This document shows, piece by piece, positions 26,667-40,555 of a stretch of 64,000 bases of DNA; position 1 is the first letter of the stretch, and the number at the start of each line of letters is the position of its first letter. The translations under genes and the position numbers were made by a program. Where the stretch lies: NCBI GenBank assembly GCA_039096225.1, contig JBBPEB010000021.1, forward strand, positions 744,001 through 808,000, given 5' to 3'. The DNA comes from Blastocystis sp. Blastoise (Eukaryota; Sar; Bigyra; Opalinata; Blastocystidae). The notes under the pieces were generated by a model, which searched no databases, was not told the origin of the DNA, and saw nothing but the letters and a program-made list of their open reading frames with translations.

Positions 26667-27591
26667 ATGAATTCTCTTTATTTATTGATATTCTTATTTG
26701 GCATCGTTAATTGCGATGAAGTATTTTATCATCGTTACACTGTATCTCCTTCAAGTGAATTTTCAGGAACGATTGATGATGTCAATGCCTTAGTTCCTAA
26801 ATTCTTTGAACAAAGAGTAATCCGATTCACTGCTAACACGACTAACCTTGTGTACTATACACATAACGTTGATACATCTTATGTTGTGTGGTTTGAATAT
26901 ATATATCATTCTATTGTTGATGGAAACGTTGATAATGTAGATACAAAATATGAAAGAACATTTAAAGACGAAAATGGTGCTGAATTACAATATATATCTC
27001 CTGTTGGTGCTATTTTATTCAAAATTCAAAATTCTGAACCATTTATTGTTAACGTTGATGTTTCTATTACACATGGTATTTTTATTATTAATTATATTTT
27101 TTTTATATATTTATTATTATCATATATATATGTAGAATTCTCTTATAATCATGTTATTCTATTAATTGTTGGATTCATCTTACTAATAGCGGCTTATTAG
27201 TATGAATTTAGATATTATATATTATATATTATATATTATATATATAGTATTTCACATAGTCATTTATTCTTATATGCTTCTTCTGCAACTTTAACTGTAC
27301 TTCTATCTTCTTGTCTTCTCTTCTATTTTATCTATAAAAGGTATATATATTATTTTTATTAATATTATTAATAATATAGATTAAATATTAATAAGAAAAC
27401 AGTTGGACTCTTAAGTGTATTATCGTCTATTGGTATATATATATATTATTATTATTATTATTATATATATATAGGTTTAGGATCATTTATAAAACAGTTA
27501 CTGACTCAAACAACAACTAATTATATATCACAATATTATCCATATTTAATAGGGTATATATATATCAATATATATATATATATATATATAC

Positions 27592-27628
<37 letters not shown>

Positions 27629-28171
27629 TATGTTGTTCTTACAGCTATTATTGGTATTGTTATTATGTATCTATATATGCCAGATTCAAAAGCTAAAAGT
27701 TTAAATGTTCTTAATGCATTCTTAGCTGGTATATATATATATATATATAATAATAATTATTATTATTATAGTTAGTTAATAAATTTAATAAATATATAAA
27801 TATATATAGGTATTGGTTTTCTTCTTTTATGTTCTGCGTCACCCTCTGTCACTATGTCTGTCATCGTTGCCGTTTCAATTGTTCTTTTTAAGTGTTTTTC
27901 AAGTCTAATTATTCCTTTCTTAAATAAACAATTGTATATATATTTATATATATATATTTATATATATATAGAGTTTTATTATATTGGGGATTCCGATATA
28001 GATTCTGGAAAACTAAAAGTATATATATACATATATATATATTATACTCTATATATATATATTATACTCTCTCTATATATATAGAAGTATATAAAACAAT
28101 AGAGGAATATGAAGATGAAGGCTATCAAATGACAATTCAACAAATGAATGAATTAATTCATAAATTTGCAG

Positions 28172-28257
<86 letters not shown>

Positions 28258-28730
28258 CATCCCGAATTAATGAATAAATTAGATCCCAAAACCGTGAATA
28301 TTCTTCAAAAAATGTGTCAAGGAGTATATTAATATAATAATAATAATAATATATATATATATAGGAGTATTCATACAACTATTATATTTCACAACGTAAG
28401 TACTAAAAATATTATATACATATATAATTATATATATATATATATATATAGAAGAGAATGGGTGGGTAGATAAAGAGCATCAACGTATATATATATATAA
28501 ACACTTTTATATACATATTTCATTTTTTATAGAAATAACCGCGGATATTGATGATGATGATGATGCTATGCATGAAATTACAGTTACTCCTGCTACTACT
28601 AATAATAGTAATAATAATAGTAATAATAATAGTATACTATCACGTCGACCTGATTTCAAATTATATCCACGTATATATATATAATATTATTAATAAATTA
28701 TAATTATTGTTCTATATAGAAGCAAATTAG
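26667..28730 (+). CDS. NEMP1/TMEM194-like nuclear envelope membrane protein
   Basis: About 430 residues in about twelve exons. A signal peptide (MNSLYLLIFLFGIVNC) is followed by a lumenal beta-rich domain of about 120 residues (VIRFTANTTNLVYYTHNVD), then five hydrophobic segments: HVILLIVGFILLIAAY, LYASSATLTVLLSSCLLFYF, TVGLLSVLSSIGLGSFI, YLIGYVVLTAIIGIVIMYLY, and FLAGIGFLLLCSAS with MSVIVAVSIVLFKCF. Then the NEMP C-terminal block: VLLYWGFRYRFWKTK, then YKTIEEYEDEGYQMTIQQMN. NEMP proteins stiffen the nuclear envelope and bind emerin and Ran in animals. The tail adds an Asp and Asn/Ser run and ends with TAG, the only TAG stop in the window. Several exons are under 60 bases. Confidence 0.83.
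28171..28256. repeat. (TA)n microsatellite in NEMP intron
   Basis: About 43 TA units make up the whole intron between the NELIHKFAA and HPELMNKLD exons; donor and acceptor are the ends of the run (GTATAT...TATAG). Confidence 0.92.
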
Positions 28731-29045
28731 TTGAATTATGTATTTCTTGTTATTATGTATATATTGCTAAAAAAGAATTATTTTCCATTTTTATATCTGT
28801 TATATATATATATATATTATGATTATTAGTTTGTTTATTTTTTAAAATACTAAGCAAATAATCAAATTAAGAATAGACTTTTTGTACTTTGATATTAGAT
28901 TTATTAAAAACAATATATATATAAGAATATACAGTAAGAAGGACTATTAACAATAACTTTAAAAATAATAAAAAAATGGCATTTTATATAAACACATAAA
29001 AATAAAATATAAAAGAAAATGATTAAATATATATATATATATATA
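28731..29045. other. Convergent intergenic spacer
   Basis: Lies between the stops of the NEMP gene (plus) and the BTB/LRR-like gene (minus). No gene seen. Confidence 0.6.
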
Positions 29046-30385
29046 TTAATTTGATTCATTTAAAACAAATTGAATGTTTAATTGAGAATTATGAGTTTCT
29101 TTATATATATTTAAAAGTGATTCATATTTATCTATATGGCAATCCTCTATACATATAAAATAAAATAAATAAATATATTTATATAGTATATATTTTATAA
29201 AATATTAATATTATTAATAATATATTTATATACTTGAAACATGAATTATTAATTCTCTTAAATATATATATGAATTTTTTATTATTAAATTCACATATTT
29301 GGATAAATAATCATCAGATATAATATCTATATAAATAAATAATAATCATAAACATAATATACATAGAATATATACATAATTCTAAATATCTAATATTTTT
29401 TTAATAATCTTCTTGCAACTGATTATAGAAATTTCTCTCATACCTATCTCTATCATATAAATCATTATGAAATATTTCATCATATGGACCACCAAATATA
29501 TTTAACATAATTATAGAATATATTGGTATATTCATTTCGGAAGAAATTTCAGGAAAATAATTAAATAAATTATAAAGTTGTTTTTTATCTATTATATATA
29601 AAAAATAATATATATAAATATATAATATTAACTATTATTTTACAATAATATGATAATTATATATCTATATACTATTTTCGACATATATTTCAACATTATT
29701 TACATAATGAGTTATAGATTTCCAACCACCAAATAAGTAACTAAAATGAAGTAAATGAAGTAAATAGTAATCAGAAGAATTAGAAGAATTAGAAGAATTA
29801 GCAGAATTATCAGAATCCGAAGAATCCGAAGAATCCGAAGAATCCGAAGAATCCGAGCAACAACTATAATTCTTTTCAACTATATAAAATTATATTATTA
29901 ACATATTATTAATATACAATAATTAATGATTTTTAATGATTTGAGCTGTTTTAATTGATTATTTGTTATATACTTATACAGGTTCTTCATTACATCATAG
30001 TTGTATGAATCTATTTATTATAATAGTATATTAATATTACAATAATAGTATATAATATAAAATATACCTGTTCGAATAGTTAGATTCTCAAGATTTGGAA
30101 ATAAAAGAAAATTCTTACCATTATCATGTAAACAGAAATAGTCCACAAATAATGATGCTATATAATAATAATAAAATAGATAATATAAATAATAATGATA
30201 ATTATTATAATATATATATAATTATAAATGTACAATTTAATTCTAATGTTTTGATATTATTGGAGAACATAGAGAAGAAATCAGATAAAATAGATTTTTT
30301 ACGTGGTTCAATTCTATTTATTTCAACTTTACACTCAGTATAAAAAGAAAATTTAAGTCCTATATATACATAAAATATGCTTTTT

Positions 30386-30421
<36 letters not shown>

Positions 30422-32899
30422 ACCTATTGATAAAGAAGTAATATTATCGTAATGTCCTTTAAGTAAGAAATTCATATATTTATCAAATAATGACTCTGGG
30501 TCTTCAACATTTTCAATATATACTATAAAATATATATTATTCAATAATAAATTAGATATATATATATATAAAATAAAACATATACAATTCCTATAAAATT
30601 TATTATAATCTAATAGTTTATAGTCATATAATTGTTGCCATAATTCATCATATTCTTCTATTATATTTGCTTTATAATATATATATATATATAAATTAAA
30701 AACAAATATAAATAATGCTAAAAATATAAAATAATATATATATATACTATGAATAATAAAATGATGTGATTTGCTTATAGAAATACAGGTTTGAACAAAT
30801 AAATCATTAATAGGAAATATCATATCATCATTATTAATAATAATAATATCAATTAATTGCATAAAAGATTCAGGCATGAGAAAAATTAATGTTTTTAACT
30901 CTCTTATTTTATCATTAAGAGATATATAGAAAGTATATAAATGTAATTTTGGAAAATGTTCTTTATTGATTAAAGATAAAATATCTTTTAGTAATAATAC
31001 ATCATTATTCGTTATTTGTAATTCTATTTTATTATAATATAATTATATATAATAATAATAATAATAAATATAATAATTAATATAATAATAATATACTAGT
31101 AATAGACAGTGTAGTAACATTAGGAAAGACATGTGTTGATATTATATCTTTAAATAATTGTATATATTCAGGATAATAATAATCTTGAATAACTATATAT
31201 AATAAAACATAATAATGTATGTATATAATAGTATAAAAATATATATATATACAATCAAATATATTCATTATTTCAAGAGTATCCAATAATCCTTCTTTTA
31301 AATTCTTTAAAAATATCGGAATAGAAGGCTGAAATGTCACTTTTGATGATACTATATATATATATAATAATTATAGTATATAAAATAATTATATATATAT
31401 ATACATTGATGTTGGATTGTTTTTAATTGTTTACATAAAGGTATATTTAGAATAGACTTTATTATTATATCACTTATACAATCAGTAACACTATATTATT
31501 ATATAATTAATGAAAATAAATATTTATAAATAACATATACTTTAATATTGGATGTAAAATATCTTTTACTATATATAAATATTATAGATATAAAATTTAA
31601 GTTATAAAAATATAAATATACCTTTAGTTTCATCTATATATGAAAATTCAAATATAGAATATAATTTCTTGACATTCATATCAATTCCTTTTGTTTCTAA
31701 TTCAAGTTGTTTCTCATTATATTCACGGGAATATTCAGAAATATACTGTATATATAATTTAGGTTTTTCTTTTTTTTTCTTCTTTTCTTATTTCATCATC
31801 AATATATATAATTTCATGATGGATAATAGTATCTTCTTCAATTTGATTATTGAATGGAAATTTAGATACTTCAGTTTCATATATATATGTGTCTTCTATT
31901 TTAGGATGATCAGATATATATTCTTTATAAGAATCAGGATAATATTTCTTATAATATTGATATTTATATTGTTTATAGAATAATGTATAATAAGAATTTG
32001 AAGGAGATATACACATTTCTTCTTTTAATGGATAATAACCAACTATATATATATATACATAATTTATAATAAATACATTTTATTGCATAAGTTTCTAATT
32101 TTGGAAATAATTCATGTAAATTGGAGGGATATATATATTCATAAGGAATATCTTCAGAGAAATCAACTATATATATTAATAATATATATATTATAATATA
32201 AATATAAAAATATATTTATATATACAACTTAAAATAACTTTTGTAATATTATATAAATAAAATAATCGTGAATATTGTAATAATAAACTATTCAAATCTT
32301 TTGTTATCATATCTATATATAACATATATATATATATTTTTGCTATCTATAGAATATCAAATCAAATATACTATTAATCGTTAATGTTCGCTTAGCTTTG
32401 TAATCATAGAAATTATTATTATCTCTATATATATATAAATTTTGACTCATCATAATAGACATACATTGAACAACTATTATTTTTCAGAAACGTTTTAAGC
32501 TTTTCTATTCTAAAATCTTCAAGTTTAAATATATATTCAATATTATCATCATCAAACATAAAAAGTTTCATCGCATTTGAAAAGCCACATACTTCATTTA
32601 TAGGTTAAGAATCAAGATTTATATCATCTTCCAGAAATAAGACGAGATCTTTGATAAAAAATGATGGTGCATCTACAAAATATGCATCATCTTTTTTTAC
32701 ATAATTATTTTCATTTTTGTACGTTAAGAATAATAATGAATTTGGAAATCTGTTTAAGAAAGTGAGCGACACAACTATCTTTGTTTCATCTTGAAAAATA
32801 AATTGAACTAAAATAATTAATAATAGCTAAAGTATAGAAAAGAAACAAAATACTATATTTTTCTAGTTGATTATCATTTTCTTTTGTTTCTATCGACAT
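29046..32899 (-). pseudogene. BTB plus leucine-rich-repeat-like gene with one in-frame stop
   Basis: A many-exon gene read right to left from MSIETKENDNQLEKY. Exon 2 (about 32810-32480) encodes a T1/BTB-like region (IVVSLTFLNRFPNSLLFLTY, AYFVDAPSFFIKDLVLFLED) interrupted by a TAA at 32605-32607. The same frame then continues INEVCGFSNAMKLF and EDFRIEKLKTFLKNN, as in the family's BTB end. More than a dozen short exons follow with a leucine-rich-like periodicity: HELFPKLETYAI, HVFPNVTTLSITS, HYDNITSLSIG, EHFPKLHLY. There is a Ser/Asp repeat at 29820-29860. The end reads QLNIQFVLNESN. All later exons keep frame and splice sites, so decay, if real, is recent; a base-calling error or a population polymorphism is equally possible. 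Function unknown. Confidence 0.6.
29815..29860 (-). repeat. Coding (GATTCTTCG)n repeat, Ser-Ser-Asp
   Basis: Five 9-bp units encode SDS-SDS-SDS, followed by an NSS-NSS run, inside an exon of the BTB/LRR-like gene. Confidence 0.8.
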
Positions 32900-33818
32900 T
32901 TATTTATATCAATATTCTTTATATATATCAATATATCTAGATATTTATATATCTAATGAATTATTCATTGATCTAATGTTAAAAATCGAAATGAAACTTG
33001 CAGAACAAAAAAACGATAGAATTACGATTATATATGGATTTCTCGGTGATAAAAAATAATTGCATAACAAAATAAGAATCTTTTTATTTTTGTTTTGTTT
33101 CCTTAATAATAGGAAATAGTGAATGAAACAGTTCTTTATCATGTTGAGTAACTTACTCTAGTGAAAGGGAAATACTTCAATTATGAAGATTTGTTGAAAA
33201 ATGTTATGAATTTGTTTTTCTGTGCTTCATTTTAGTATTTATTATGTGTCATCAATCAGGTAACTATCTGGTTTTATTGATGACTATTTAAAGAAAAAAG
33301 AATCAGGCACATTTTTCTAATCATGAGAATTTTCTCAATAAAAACAAAAGCTCATTTAAACAACTTATATATATAGACTAAAAGAGTCAATAATAATAAT
33401 AAAATAATAGCAATAATAAAGCAATTAAAAAATAGAATAAGAAAAAAGTTAGATTATAAAAAACAATCATTTTATCTAAGTCAAAACGTTTTGAATAGGA
33501 CAACATTACTTCCTCAATCATTTGAATATCATTTCATATATTAATTACAATATACCATTAGAAGAAAAAAGTCTTTAAATAATAGTATTCATGTAAATAG
33601 TACTTTATTTGTTTTCATCGATAAGGAAAAAACAATATATTCAATAATATTAATAGTCTATCAAAGAAATCATTGATTATTTATATTATATGAATCATTA
33701 AGATTATTATTATAAATATATGTAGTTTTATTAAGAGATAAATAGACTACGAAGCTAAGAAGGTAAATAATTAACATTCTGGATAATATATATATGTTAT
33801 ATATTCAACTGATAAAAA
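32900..33818. other. Intergenic spacer
   Basis: About 920 bp between the start of the BTB/LRR-like gene and the 3' end of the SANT-like gene, both minus-strand. No gene, RNA gene or repeat of note seen. Confidence 0.55.
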
Positions 33819-36436
33819 CTATTCTATATTTTCGTTTTCATCAATTTCAGGAATATTCAAATCGTTTAATGTATTTGAGTGAGAATGATGATTATTATGT
33901 AATTCAAAATCTTTTTCATTATTCATATTTAAATGATAGACATTCATATTATTATCTATTATTGAATTATTATTAGGTACATTACTAAATATAGAAGAAT
34001 TTCTAGTAGAATCATCATAATTATTTCCAGGAGGATAATCTAGATTTGATGATGGAATAGCTATATTCATATCATAAGGATATATTGTGTTGTTTACTAA
34101 TGGAATAGAATTTGAGACATCAGAAATAAAAGTAGAATTTATTGTTGATTGTTGAGAAGTATTTAAAGGTGCATCAAAAGAAAAACAACTTGAATTTAGA
34201 TAGTTATAATTATTAGAGTTGTATTCCTTATTATTAATAGTATTCATTTTATTATGATTCGTATTAGAAATAGTATAATCAACATAAAAGTCTCCATGAG
34301 GATTTTCAATAAATTGTTGAGAAGAAGACATATATTCTTGTGAATATATATAACCATATTTAGAATCAGATAGAGAATATCCTACAGAAGAAGAATATAA
34401 AATTTGATTATTATTTAATGGAAGGTTTTTATCTTTATTTTGGTTTTTTGTAACAAGAGGAGAAGGAGTAGGAGAAGGAGATGCTATTGTTTGATGAGAA
34501 GATTGTGATGTATCACATTCAGGAGATAATGCTGTATCGATAGTTAATGATGAAAATAAATTCTTAGAAGAATTTGATTTGTTTATTTGTATGCTGTTAT
34601 TAGTGGATATATTATGTTGATAATTATTATTATTATTATATTTTGAAGATGAAAGTGTAGATTGAAATAATTCATCACATAATTCTTTAGATACGTTTTG
34701 TAATTTATTGTGATAATTCGAACAAATTTGAGAACAAATTTGATGATCTGAATTTAATAATATATTAGTATTATTATTATCATTTTGTGAATAGCATGAT
34801 AAAGGAGAATTAATTGAATAATTATCAGAACTATTTGATGACATATCAAAGGAATAATTAGGAGCTGTATATATAATAGATATAGATTTTCTTCTTTTAT
34901 CTGAAGGAGAATTGAAATTATTTGAATAAGCAGGTGATTGACAATTCTTCTTTTTATTAATAGTTTTATTATGGATATCAACCTTATTTGTTATACTCAT
35001 AGAATAAGATCTAACTTTTGGTTCTTTATGTGGTATTATTTCTTGTTTCTCTTTTATTATTATCTATATATATATATGATTTATATTCAACTAATATATA
35101 TATATATAGCTATATATATACATTTTTCTTTATAACTTTTTGAACCCAATCTGCTGACCGACGAGATAAATACTATATAAAAATAATAATTTATTATTTA
35201 TAATATAATATATATATAAAGGATAGATATATAAATAACAATAATGATAGGATATTATATACAATACTAATATCTGCATAACCAAAATTATGATTATATA
35301 GAAAAGAAATAGCATCCATTTCTTCTTGTGTACAAGGACTATATATATATATAGAAATTATAGTAGATAGAATATATTTAATATATCAAAAAAATTAATT
35401 TAGAATAAATTATTATATATATATATTTATACTTTTTAGTATCTCCATATATACAACGAGTAAAACGAGAATTTAATTGTGTTCCAGGCTTATTAAAAAT
35501 AGGATTTTGATTGTTAGTAATATCTTTATTATTTGTATGTGATATAGTCTTATATATATCAGCAATAGATCTCCAATTTAGAGATTTTTCTTGTTTATAT
35601 GAATTATTTTCATTTATATATTTTAATATCGAAGTACAAAGATCTAAATCCATTTGAGGAGTCCATATAGTCTATAAATATATATATATATATATATATT
35701 TATAATTTATATATATAGTGTATAATTAATATTTATAATTAATATTTATAATTTATATATATATACATATTTATAGGATTCAGGTTTGTAATTATAATTA
35801 TCTATATAAAAATACATATTACTATTAATATTAATGAAAATTACTTGTTTTTTTATATGTATAATTTGGATCTTCTTTTAGTGTTATTCTATATATATTA
35901 TCAGAATAAAAAAAATATTATATTATAAAAAAATAGCACAAATTTACCTTAATTCTTTTTCTCTTTCTTTGACTTCAGATTCAATAACATAAGCCATTTC
36001 TTCAGTATATATTTTTCGTTGGACTTTTGGTTCATTTAAATAGCCATCGCTATTACAACATTTTTGAAGAAGTTTAGGTAAATTTTCAATTCTATTCCAT
36101 TCATGTATTATTATCTCTTGATTATTCTTTATCAATTTTGGTTTATTCTTTTTGGAATTATTCTTTTTTGAATTCTTCTTTGATTTATTATTATGATTAC
36201 TAGGTTCTAAAAATGGAGTAAAATCATAATCATCATCCTATAGAATAATATATAGGATAGTAAAAAAAATATTCTTATTTTACTAGAAAAAAATACATTT
36301 ATTGAATTAGATTCGCTACTTGTATCGATATCCTCTTCATCATCACTATATGCGTATTTATTCTAAAGAATTTAATTAAAATATGAATATTTCTAAAAAA
36401 TGTAATCATTACGCGCTCATTCGTATGGGATTTCAT
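33819..36436 (-). CDS. SANT/Myb-like DNA-binding protein with long Asn/Ser-rich tail
   Basis: About 690 residues in nine exons. The start at 36436 gives MKSHTNER, spliced to an acidic exon (YAYSDDEEDIDTSSESNS), then a Lys/Asn-rich exon (KSKKNSKKNNSKKNKPK). Two Myb/SANT-type helical units follow: TIWTPQMDLDLCTSILKYI with LNWRSIADIYKTI, and SPCTQEEMDAISFLYNHN with YADISKYLSRRSADWVQKVI, the last resembling the third helix of SANT. The final exon (35070-33819) is disordered, rich in Asn, Ser, Gln and Pro with SPSPTPSP. It looks like a transcription or chromatin factor; I cannot name a subfamily. The upstream 1.75 kb is gene-free. Confidence 0.65.
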
Positions 36437-38190
36437 TTGTAACAATAAATTTGACACTACTAAGATTTAAAAGGCAGAATAGAACACTATAGAAATATGT
36501 CTATAAAGAAAATGAATATATTACATAAAGAAAATGATCAAATTATAAAAAAGTTAAAAGACTAAGAAAGAAAAGTATGCATGGCAAGACCAGCAAGCAA
36601 TTAAAACAATGAAAATAAAGCATAGAATCAATGATCATGATCTCAAATAGTAAATCCTTACATAAATGTATTCAGAAAACGTTTGTATTATGAACTAAAT
36701 GCAAAATCTATGCTTGCAGATCTTCTTATACAGGAACTACACTCAAAATTATATTTAATCTTTGATAAATACCAATTTGAACCATTTGTGATAGGAAATA
36801 AAAAAGTCATTCTTTTACTAGAATTGGTGAATTATAAAAAATAGTATTTTCAGAAGAATTCAGCCAAATGTTAAAAGCGCGTCATTCTAATTTTCTTTTT
36901 CCCTTTTAGCAAAATGAAAAAACTAAAATAATAAAAAATAGAAATTAAAATACAATTGAATAAATATGAGATTTTTATTTCAAAGATTGCTAGTATTTTT
37001 TATAAAATATATTATATACTATTTTTTCAATAGTACAAAATATAAACTGAACATTTCTTTGAATATTCACTAAACAAAAAATATTCAATAAAAAAATTTA
37101 CATATATTGTTTTTGAATAGTTAATCTACTTTAAAACAAGCATATATATGTGATTTATACATAAAATTTGTTACTTAAACAAAAGAGTTCTATTTTCCAA
37201 TAGAAACTTCTGCATTATACTATTTGAAATAATTCAGTTAATAGAGTCATAAGAATAAAAAAATTATTAAAAAAGAAATGAATACTTTTTTATAAAGATA
37301 TAAAATGAAAGTAAAAGAAATTTCATAAAGGAAATTTTTATTATTTTATTCTTTCATATAAGTGTTAGATGTATATAAAAAAAAAATTTATTATATTTTT
37401 TTAGAGATAGTTTTGATGAAAATGGATAATTATCAAACATTGATAACTATATTGAAATAAGTCAAGTTTCTAAGTTGAAAGATTTTAAATATATATATTC
37501 TACACTTATAGTTTAGTTACTATTGTCATTATACTATAATATATAAGTATGAATGTGTTCTCCATGATAATCTTAACTGCATTATATAATAAAATGTAAT
37601 CAGTACTGATTACATAACATTATATTCATTAATTAATTTTTATATTAATCCTTTATATTCTAATCATATTTTTAAAACTTATATTTATTTGAAATGGCTC
37701 GTATTCAATGTTGACTACCAAATTCTATAGAAATCATTATTAATATATGATTCAAATAAGAATTTATATGTTTTTAGGATTTTATATTTTATATAAATTA
37801 AACTTTTGAGATATTACATAGTGAATTTTTAAACAAATTAATATGATCATAAGAAAAGAATCTTATATTTATATTAATAATAGTCCTGAACATATTTATA
37901 GATCATGAGTACAATATTATATGAATATAATAACCAAAATGTGAAAACAATAAATTATTATCAAATATATTCTTTTAATGCTGATAGAGCATATACCTCA
38001 GGTGTATTATAATCTAGTCGTATGACTTTATCGCCTTATTTAGCATTAAAAGCTATAATTGAATAAAAAAATTGATTTAACAAAATAATCTTGAAACTTG
38101 ATAAGATTTAACACGAGAATTTCTTTTTATTCATAAAAGAATATTAATTTCTATTTTTGTATATATAGATTCATATAACTGTATATAGAA
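36437..38190. other. Long gene-free gap with possible gene relics
   Basis: About 1.75 kb between two divergent genes, the longest gap in the window. Several short frames look more protein-like than chance, among them a frame of about 54 codons near 36686-36844 (ELNAKSMLADLLIQELHSK) and MSTILYEYNNQNVKTINYY near 37905, which meets a stop and then continues SSRMTLSPYLALKAIIE in frame. This could be one or more decayed genes. No family recognised. Confidence 0.35.
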
Positions 38191-40021
38191 ATGGATGTTT
38201 TGTCAGAAGTAGATGATGCTATTGTGAATTTGGAAGTATCGATAAAAAAGATATCTTCATGTTTTTTTTCTTTTTTTTCTCCTGAGAATTTAGAAGGTAG
38301 ATCTGTTCCAAATAATATAAGAGATACTGTAAATAAATATATTGATACTCAAATAGAAGTTCTTAATAAGAAGAAATACATTGCTGAACAATTTACGAAT
38401 CAGTTGGAATGTATGGTGTCTACGTTGATTTCGGATTTTGATGGATGTGAGACTGATGAATTATCAAAGTTACAAAATCAAGTTAATACAGAATTATATT
38501 CATTAATTAATATATGTGGTAAAAAGAGTTTTTTAAACAAGTCTTCATTCTTAAAGGAGAAGATCCGTGTTCCGTCATTTGTAACAAAGAATTCAAATCA
38601 TAATAGAATTATTGAAGAGCCATTATTACGAAAATATCATGGTTGTTTATTAAGTGAGAAATATGCTGATTCGAATAGTTTAAATGAAAATGGTGATGTT
38701 TATATAGATCATGAAGATGTATATTTTAATATATTAATAAAATATATGAATGAAGAATGTATAGATTATGATTCATTTTCACAATTAAAGAAGAATATGC
38801 TAATTGAACAATTTGAATATTTTAAAATGCCTTTTCGTAAAGAGTTATTTGATTTAGCTAGAAATGAAAATGAATATAAAAAGATATATTCATGGAATAA
38901 TAATCGAATACTGGTTGTAAATGGAAAAGATGATTTAGTATTAAGTAATTATTTAAAGAAAAATAATTTAATAGATAAATTATTTAAGAATGTTAAAATA
39001 GAAGATTTGATTTATAATGAAGAAGAGCAATCTATTCGATATAATATACAGTTACAATATCAATCTTATATAGATGAATATATACAAAATAATACAATTT
39101 TATTTAAGCAACCTATAAATCATTTGAATAGTCAATCTATTCTTAGTGAATTTAATTATTTATCTATTCCTTTATCTAGCCCTTTATATTATATTATACC
39201 TTCATTCTATTTTTCTGATTCTATTATTGTTTCTAAAGAATATGATTCTTATTTTAATGAATGGTTTCAAAATATTCAACAGAATTCTACAAAAAAATGG
39301 AATCTCTTATATAGGTAATTTTATTATTCTATTTATATTTATAGTGTATTTATTATTATTTTTTTATTTTTCTGTTTATTATATTTATAGTGTATATTTA
39401 TTCTATTTATATAATTATATGATATATCATTATATATGATATATCATTATATATATTATTATATAGGGCATCAGAACATGATTTTACTTCTTCTTCTTTT
39501 CATGAGTATTGTGATAATTGTGAATATTTATTTATTATAATAAAATGTATAAATAATCATAATAATACATGTATATTTGGAGGATATACACAATTAGGAT
39601 TTATACATCCTTATCATGAAATGAATGGTATATATATATGTTATTATATTATTATAATATATTTTAAATGTTTATATATATATATATAATATATATAGAT
39701 GATTATAAAATATATGATTTTGATGCATTTATATATACATTAAAGAATCCCTATAACACAAAACCATTACAATTTAAACATAAGAATTGTGAATCTTTAT
39801 ATTATAATACATCTTTTGGTCCATCGTTTAATCAAATATTTTCTCTGTGTAATCAAGGAAATATGAATATAAATAATATTATTTATCCGCTTGAATCTAT
39901 TACAAATCCAATTTTTGAATATAATTCTATTTATGAACATTCTATTTTTATTAATAATGACCTTAAAGATATTAATCAATATTTTAAAATATCAGAATAT
40001 GAAGTGTATTCTTATAAGTAA
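38191..40021 (+). CDS. BTB(T1)-TLDc protein, paralogue B
   Basis: Three exons (38191-39315, 39468-39629, 39699-40021) give about 530 residues. Same plan as paralogue A: an N-terminal helical region (VDDAIVNLEVSIKKISSC), a T1/BTB domain (LLRKYHGCLLSEKYA, DVYIDHEDVYFNILIKYM), the conserved FEYFKMPFRKELFD, a second BTB-like stretch (ILVVNGKDDLVLSNYLKKN), then TLDc. The TLDc part reads ASEHDFTSSSFHEYCDNC, CIFGGYTQLGF, DFDAFIYTLKNP and ends YFKISEYEVYSYK. It lacks the Trp after GGYT found in many TLDc domains. It is followed 534 bp later by paralogue C on the same strand. Confidence 0.82.
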
Positions 40022-40555
40022 TTCTCTTTAAAAATTTTTTTTGTTTTCTTCTTTTTTTTGTTATTGTTTTATTTTTTGTTATTATATTATTTGTTCTATT
40101 TTTCTATTGTCTTATTACTATTTTTCTTTATCACTCTTGTTTTTATTATTAAGAATGCTATTTTTCTCTGTAACCTATTTATATATATGCATATATATAT
40201 ATATATTTTTTTTTTGTAAATAAAATACCAATATTATCATATATATTTTATTTTGTTATATATCATTCAATTGTAAATACTTTTTAATATAAATATTAAA
40301 AATATATATAAAATTTTATATTAAACAAAGACTATTTTATTTTTCATAAAAGAAAACCACACAAAAAAATAAAATAGATCATCTGATTGGTAGATTTCAA
40401 ATTTGAAAAAAACTAATACTTGTTATAGTTTTTTTAAATATTTCACATTTAAAACAGATTAAAAAAGTTTTTCATATTTCTTTTACATTTTCTTTTTCTT
40501 GCATATCCTTTTTTTTTGTATTTTAATCATATTCACTAATTTATACTTATAGAAG
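40022..40555. other. Spacer between tandem BTB-TLDc genes
   Basis: 534 bp, very rich in T runs. An ATATCCTTT at 40504-40512 just before gene C resembles a U12 donor, but no coding evidence supports an intron there. Confidence 0.5.

Noticed and set aside
29815-29860. Tandem repeat as a CRISPR-like array
   Set aside because: Nine-base coding repeat without spacers inside a eukaryotic exon.
32605-32607. TAA reassigned to an amino acid
   Set aside because: All other genes use TAA as a true stop at family-typical ends; one exception is better explained by mutation or error.
40504-40555. ATATCCTTT before BTB-TLDc gene C as a second U12 intron
   Set aside because: The region is 5' untranslated, so no frame or homology test is possible, and T runs make the match likely by chance.
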